DNA from: Chenopodium formosanum
Lineage: Eukaryota; Streptophyta; Magnoliopsida; Caryophyllales; Amaranthaceae
Direction of reading: 5' to 3'
Assembly: GCA_024500155.1 (NCBI GenBank)
Contig: CM044875.1
Coordinates: forward strand, 19,739,203-19,803,202
Length of the DNA: 64,000 nucleotides
The position numbers and the translations under genes were made by a program. Shown here one piece after another: positions 58,608 through 64,000 of this stretch; position 1 is the first letter of the stretch; each line of letters opens with the position of its first letter. A model generated the notes under the pieces. That model searched no databases. It saw nothing but the letters and a program-made list of their open reading frames with translations, and was not told where the DNA came from.

Positions 58608-60497
58608 TTATTTAATGTTCACGTTATAGTCATTGAACAATTCCAACCAACGCCTCTGTCTCATATTGAGATTCGTCTGAGTGAAGATATACTTGAGACT
58701 TTTGTGATCTGTAAAGATCTTACACTTTACTCCAAATAAATAATGTCTCCAAATCTTCAATGCAAACACTACAGCCGCAAGTTTAAGATCATGTGTAGGG
58801 TAATTGATTTCATGAGATTTGAGTTGGCGAGAAGCATAAGCTATCACCTTCCCATTTTGTTGCAACACACACCCTAATCCATTCTTTGAAGCATCACTAT
58901 ATACTTCAAATCCATCACTTCCATCAGGTAAGGTTAAAACAGGTGCAGTGGTTAAACGCTCTTTAAGTGTTTGAAATGCTTGTTCACACTTTTCATCCCA
59001 TTTAAACTTACTTTCCTTCTTCATCAAGGTAGTTAAGGGTCTAGCAATCTTCGAGAAATCCTTCACAAACCTTCTATAGTAGCCAGCTAGTCCCAAGAAA
59101 CTCCTTATGTCAGACACATTCTTAGGCGTAGGCCATTCACTCACTGCTTGAACCTTTGTTGGATCCACAAAAACACCTTCTTTAGACACATAATGTCCCA
59201 AAAATGCAACCTTCTCTAACCAAAACTCACACTTTGAAAACTTAGCATACAACTTATTGTCTCTAAGAGTTCTCAGCACGGTCCTTAAATGCTCCTTATG
59301 TTCTTCCTCACTTTTCGAGTATACCAAAATATCATCAATAAAAACAACCACAAACTTATCTAAATACTCATGGAATACTCGATTCATCAAATCCATAAAG
59401 ATTGCAGGTGCACTGGTCAACCCAAAAGGCATAACTGTAAACTCATAGTTCCCATATCTAGTCCTAAAAGCAGTCTTAGGAATATCCTTATCAGCAACTC
59501 TTAGTTGATGGTACCCCGAACGTAAATCAATCTTGGAAAACACACTAGCTCCTTTCAATTGATCAAACAAATCATCGATCCTGGGCAGTGGGTACTTATT
59601 CTTTATCGTCACATTATTCAACTCCCTATAATCAATGCACAACCTCATGCTCCCATCTTTCTTCTTCACAAATAAAACAGGTGCTCCCCAAGGAGATGCA
59701 CTTGGCCTAATATACCCTTTATCCAACAATTCTTGCAGTTGCACTTTCAACTCTCCCATCTCAACAGGTGCCATTCTATATGGTGCCTTAGAAATTGGTG
59801 TCGTTCCAGGAACCAAATTTATTGTAAACTCCAATTCCCTCTTTGGTGGCATTCTAGAAATCTCTTTAGGAAATACATCTAAAAACTCATTCACAATTGG
59901 CACATCTTCCACATTCACCTTATTACTCTTTTCCAAGTCTTGCACACAACAAAAGAATAAAGGATACCCTTTTCTCACAAGTTTTGACAACTTCATTCCA
60001 GAAATAATTCCAATACCTTTTGGTTTCCCAAAACGTCTGTAAGACACAGTCTTTCCCAAAGAACTCCTTAAATGAATCTTTTGTATCTCACAATCAATCT
60101 TAGCTTTATAAGTGGCCAACCAATCAATTCCCAAAATAACATCAAGGTCACCCAACTCAAAATTAGCCTCAGCACGAAGTACATTTCCATTATCCCTCCA
60201 CCAAATATCTGCCTCTTCTTTCAAATATATGGCAGCTTGATCCACTCTCATATTCACAGGACAATTCAAAGCAGCAAAGATCTTATCGAACTCCCTAATC
60301 CAATTCTCCAAAAAAGTTGGGTCTCCACCTCCCTTAAAGTATGGTGGTTTGACCTGAGCAAGCTTCTTAAACATCTCACCCGCAGGATCAGGATTATCAT
60401 TGCGGTTTTGGTTCAAGTTCTTAGCTAGAAGCCTAATAGCATCAGCTAAAGCATCATTGTTGGTCATCTTCCTTCTCTGCCTAGAAATATAACGCAC
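58608..60497 (-). CDS. Tekay gag-protease-RT-RNase H fusion with internal deletion, copy C
   Basis: 629 codons, same protein as A and B with the same deletion junction and K572. Its 5' leader (60498-61252) and primer site (61236-61249) lead to LTR 4, the true 5' LTR of the ancestral insertion. Confidence 0.88.
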   Translation of the reverse strand: MRYISRQRRKMTNNDALADAIRLLAKNLNQNRNDNPDPAGEMFKKLAQVKPPYFKGGGDPTFLENWIREFDKIFAALNCPVNMRVDQAAIYLKEEADIWWRDNGNVLRAEANFELGDLDVILGIDWLATYKAKIDCEIQKIHLRSSLGKTVSYRRFGKPKGIGIISGMKLSKLVRKGYPLFFCCVQDLEKSNKVNVEDVPIVNEFLDVFPKEISRMPPKRELEFTINLVPGTTPISKAPYRMAPVEMGELKVQLQELLDKGYIRPSASPWGAPVLFVKKKDGSMRLCIDYRELNNVTIKNKYPLPRIDDLFDQLKGASVFSKIDLRSGYHQLRVADKDIPKTAFRTRYGNYEFTVMPFGLTSAPAIFMDLMNRVFHEYLDKFVVVFIDDILVYSKSEEEHKEHLRTVLRTLRDNKLYAKFSKCEFWLEKVAFLGHYVSKEGVFVDPTKVQAVSEWPTPKNVSDIRSFLGLAGYYRRFVKDFSKIARPLTTLMKKESKFKWDEKCEQAFQTLKERLTTAPVLTLPDGSDGFEVYSDASKNGLGCVLQQNGKVIAYASRQLKSHEINYPTHDLKLAAVVFALKIWRHYLFGVKCKIFTDHKSLKYIFTQTNLNMRQRRWLELFNDYNVNIK

Positions 60498-61252
60498 TCT
60501 TAGGCTAACGTCGACACAAAAGAACTCTACTTGCTTAACACCTCACATTCATAAAATATATTAAGGAAGAAAGGTGAGCAAGGCCACACGATCGCCCCTA
60601 ATAAGTCACTTTTAAAGGAAATGATTATTAAATATTAATCATTCCTACGCACAAGAAAAATAATTCCCTTGATTCAATCCCCTCCAAAATTCAAGCATTA
60701 AGTAAACAATATAATTAAATAAACATATATTATTAGTCACATAACTACATGTTTCACATAATAATTATTTACACATGTCACATAGCACAAATCATCACAT
60801 ATAATTCCACATTACATGATTTAAACCTTAAACATGATACTAGGTGATCACAATAAAGTAGCACCGTTAGGTAAAACATAAACAATTAAATAATTTGCAT
60901 AATTAATTCATACAATAATAAAAACGCAAAAGAATTAATTACAATGCATATAGAAAGAAATAATCTATCCTATACGCTCTTTCTAAAGTTACCCAAATCT
61001 CACCAATAAATAAAACAAGCAAAGAAGTTAAGAAAATAAAATAAATAATTAAATTCATTTTATTTCAAATAATTTAGTAATTCGAAAATAAATAAAACAA
61101 ATAAAATACTTTTTTTTTTTTGAAAATTTAAATTAAACTTTAAATAATGTAGTTAAATCAAACTAATTAGATTTAAAACGTTAGGCGCCTAAAAACTTTA
61201 AAATTGGCTTTAGTGATAATAAAAATCTAACCAAAGCTCCCAGATACCACTT

Positions 61253-63938
61253 TGTAACACCCCAATAATTCTCCCTTTTTCCAAACCACTTAATTTAAAT
61301 AAAATAGTGGAGAACCATTGGCATGTTACCGCCACGTGTTAAAACGTTAAGGCTTTATCAAAGTATTGCAGCGGAAATCCAACTTAAATCTTAAAATAAT
61401 ATAATTTAGAAAATCAATAAGTTAAAGCTTACAAATTGGAACCATAAAGGCCCTTATTAAACCAAACTAATATTTAAAATCTCAAAACATAACTGAAATA
61501 GTAAAACATAGATAAGTTCAATACAAAGAACGAATACTCTCAATCACACCAATCCCTTGACAATGCGTATGTCAAATCCCCGAACCTCACATCATCAAGC
61601 TAACCTGTGCAATACTGCTCCCCAATAATACAAGTGTAATAATTGGATCATCACAGGGTCATTGATAGGCGAAGGCCATGACCAAAAGAAAACACACACA
61701 AAAGCACGCAATCAGCAAAGCTGAGCACATACAAGCTACAACGTACAAAACCTAACATGCTCAATTAAAGTAAATACACATACAAAGCGAATTCATTGAT
61801 CAAGACTCCACACTTAAACAATTCAATTGACTCAACATACTTAGTAACCAGTTCCAAACACTTGACTTTTTATATTTAGTTTGATTAATTTAATTTGGAG
61901 TAAGCAATAGACGAGGTTGTCCAACCCACCAAATCATTTTGGTCCCAAATGACCATTTAAAATAAAAGTTTAGCGCAATGCAAGAATGGGCGCGACTCCA
62001 TTCTCACAAAGTTAGTCTAGGATCCCATCTAACTTTCATTATAAAATAAAAATATAAATACCAAAAGAGAAGAGGACATGTTGATCAAACATGCCTCGAA
62101 AAGCCACGGGCTACCACCGTGTACCCCAACCCATAATTGTCAATACTCTAGAAGTGCACCCTTTCCAGAGTTTTATTGCTCATCCTTGTTTCACTTTACG
62201 TGATTACAATTTTAATTCATAGTCGACTCATTCAAGTAGACCATACATAACGATCATACATCAATTCACTTTTAATCTTATTTAGGACAATGGTGATCAC
62301 ATCACAAATTGACCTTTAATTCCTTTAAACTTCCAAATTATCCAAAATTGTTGAACATAGTCAACCCACCTAGCCATTTCGGCCTAATCCACTTTTACTC
62401 AACATACTAACAAGTCATGCTTGAGTAATAAATAAAATAATAATAATCTTGTGGAATAATTAATAAATTCATTCCACTTAAACCATTCTATTCCAATCCT
62501 TCAATAATCCAATTGTGGTTAATAAACCAATCCAATAAAAATATGCTTGTATTAATATTCCATACAAACAATTAATCCAATATAATTCAACTTTCTTGCA
62601 TCCATAATTCCATACAAACATAATCAATTCACCAAAACATGTCTCATAAACATAAGCACATGAATTAATTAAATGTATAACCAAACAATTTCCATCCAAG
62701 TGTTCTCTAAACATGAAACTAAGTTCTTTCTTTTTGGTACCTAAACATGATACTACTTACAACGAAGTAGACATGTACGTACCTCGTATAAACAATCCTT
62801 TGTGCCACTTTTAATCACTTAAAAGTCTCCTAGGGAATAATCACTTCCTAGAAAACAACCAATAACAATAAATTAATACTCAACCAAATTTCCAGCAACT
62901 TAAATTTACTTTAGACTACTTAAAAAAAATCTGAAAATTATTTTAAAACCCCTAATTAAACTCCTTTTTAATGGGTAATCACACCCTTTCATTAAAATCA
63001 CAATTATACTACTTTAAATAAAATTCCAGCATTTTAAACTAATCAAAAACCCTTTAAAACTCAAGGATAAAATTTAAAGTATAAAAAAAACTTCGTTAAA
63101 AATCAAAAACTGACCGAAAATCATATTTAGAGGCTGAATTTGGCACGAGAGGGTGGTGCTCACTACCAAAGGTAGTGAGTCTTTCTTAAAACATTGTTTC
63201 CACATGGAAAACACTACTTTTTTTTATCAAAATCGGATGAGTTCATAACCTAATCGGGATTAAAACGGGGTTAATATTAACGAATGGAAATCTAAGAATT
63301 AAAACACGAATTTACGTGTTCAAAATATTCTGGGATTAAGTTAAACTAATCAGAATTTATAATCACCAAAATTTCAAACATCATTACTATAGAAGTCCTA
63401 AATCAATTGTTCGTAAAAACCCTAAAATCGTGATTTTCAATAATTAAAAACCCTAGGTTATAAAATTTACAAAATCTAAAAATTATGACATTTATAAAAT
63501 CTGAAATTATAAAGTTTAATCATCAAAATACAATTTAATACTAATTAAATTAATTTCAAACAATAAAATCAAAACCCATAAATCAATAATTATAATTACA
63601 CAAATTAATAAAACAAAGGAGAAAATAAGACTAACCTTTTGTGTGGGGAAAATTTTGGGGATGTATGGGGTATTTATAGGAGAGAGAGTTGTAGGGTAAG
63701 TAGGAGTATTGGGCTTCATAAAATTAATGGGCCAATTAGATAAATGCAATGGACTAGGCTTTGTTTGTATGGCATAGATTGTAGAATGAAAGCTCATAAA
63801 ATAATTTGTACTAAAATAATTTTCGGCCCAAATTAATAATTTGAAAGTTTTTAAAATAAAATCCGGAAAAATACAAATAAATATTATAAATAAAATAAAT
63901 TTTCATTTATAAAATATTTAAAAATACGGGAGATTACA
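61253..63938 (-). repeat. LTR 4 (right outer LTR), without the nested insertion
   Basis: 2686 bp, TGTAACACCCC to GGGAGATTACA. It has the empty site aaaaac-ccttt-aaaactc at 63045-63062 where the other three LTRs hold 1926 bp. In its right part it differs from LTRs 1-3 at many positions (atttccagcaac, gaatttggcacg, aaatctaaaaa, accttttgtgtgg, gtatggggta, acgggagatt). It is the 5' LTR in element orientation and is followed by the target duplication ctttg. Confidence 0.85.
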
Positions 63939-63943
63939 CTTTG

Positions 63944-64000
63944 ATAGTTGCCTTAGCCGTTTTCACGGTGGCGGTAATCTCTTAGATATTCCTATTTAAA
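63944..64000 (+). mobile_element. Resumption of the interrupted Tekay-type host LTR
   Basis: atagttgccttagccg..cacggtggcggtaatctc continues the LTR broken at 33735; the end of that LTR lies beyond the window. Confidence 0.55.

Larger units (their letters stand above)
33736..63938 (-). mobile_element. Tandem array of a Tekay/Del chromovirus: four LTRs, three internal domains
   Basis: The 30,203-bp array consists of LTR 1 (33736-38347), internal A (38348-42902), LTR 2 (42903-47522), internal B (47523-52077), LTR 3 (52078-56697), internal C (56698-61252) and LTR 4 (61253-63938). The period is 9175 bp. Each internal domain has a tRNA-Met-type primer site and a purine tract in the correct places for minus-strand elements, and neighbouring units share one LTR. 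Unequal crossing-over between LTRs of one insertion explains this; an assembly loop is the competing explanation. Confidence 0.85.

Noticed and set aside
33736..63938. Three independent retrotransposon insertions
   Set aside because: Adjacent units share LTRs, no inner target duplications exist, and all units have the same lesions.

Overview
This is a window of a flowering-plant nuclear genome, very probably a eudicot. It is AT-rich, its genes have spliced exons with GT/AG borders, and most of it is plant LTR retrotransposons (Ty3-gypsy Tekay/Del chromovirus, Tat-lineage non-autonomous element, Ty1-copia) plus small DNA transposons. I see no intact host gene. The host-gene material is a broken cysteine-rich receptor-like kinase, a broken cyclin-L gene and a few unrecognised ORFs. 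The species cannot be fixed from the sequence.

Layout. 1-2181: decayed copia remnant with a short 3' LTR. 2182-6070: AT-rich sequence with a GC-rich non-autonomous element (3773-4362) and an unrecognised ORF followed by a 47-A tract. 6075-6900: a gene-like stretch with a 19-codon ORF that starts like the histone H3 tail, then an unrecognised 172-codon ORF. 8638-9449 and 17300-18072: two inverted copies of one hAT-type non-autonomous element, each with an 8-bp target duplication. 11337-11592: purine-rich foldback element. 13259-14909: solo LTR with target duplication cttgt. 15693-16662: kinase pseudogene, followed after about 55 bp by cyclin-L exons (16718-24036). One cyclin-L intron holds the second hAT copy and a complete 4.24-kb gag/protease-only retrotransposon (18143-22383). 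24593-31250: decayed minus-strand copia element.

31318-64000: an LTR of one Tekay-type family (plus strand) is interrupted by a 30.2-kb array of a related Tekay/Del element on the minus strand. The array reads LTR-internal-LTR-internal-LTR-internal-LTR with a 9175-bp period. The whole array, not each element, is flanked by one 5-bp target duplication (ctttg at 33731-33735 and 63939-63943). Three of the four LTRs carry the same 1926-bp nested solo LTR at the same site; the fourth has the empty site. The two inner LTRs are mosaics, with one end like the right outer LTR and the other end like the left outer LTR. This is the product expected from unequal crossing-over between the two LTRs of one ancestral insertion, followed by a further round. 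A repeat-graph assembly loop would give the same mosaic and has to be excluded. All three internal domains share the same disabling lesions, so copy number rose after the element was already dead.
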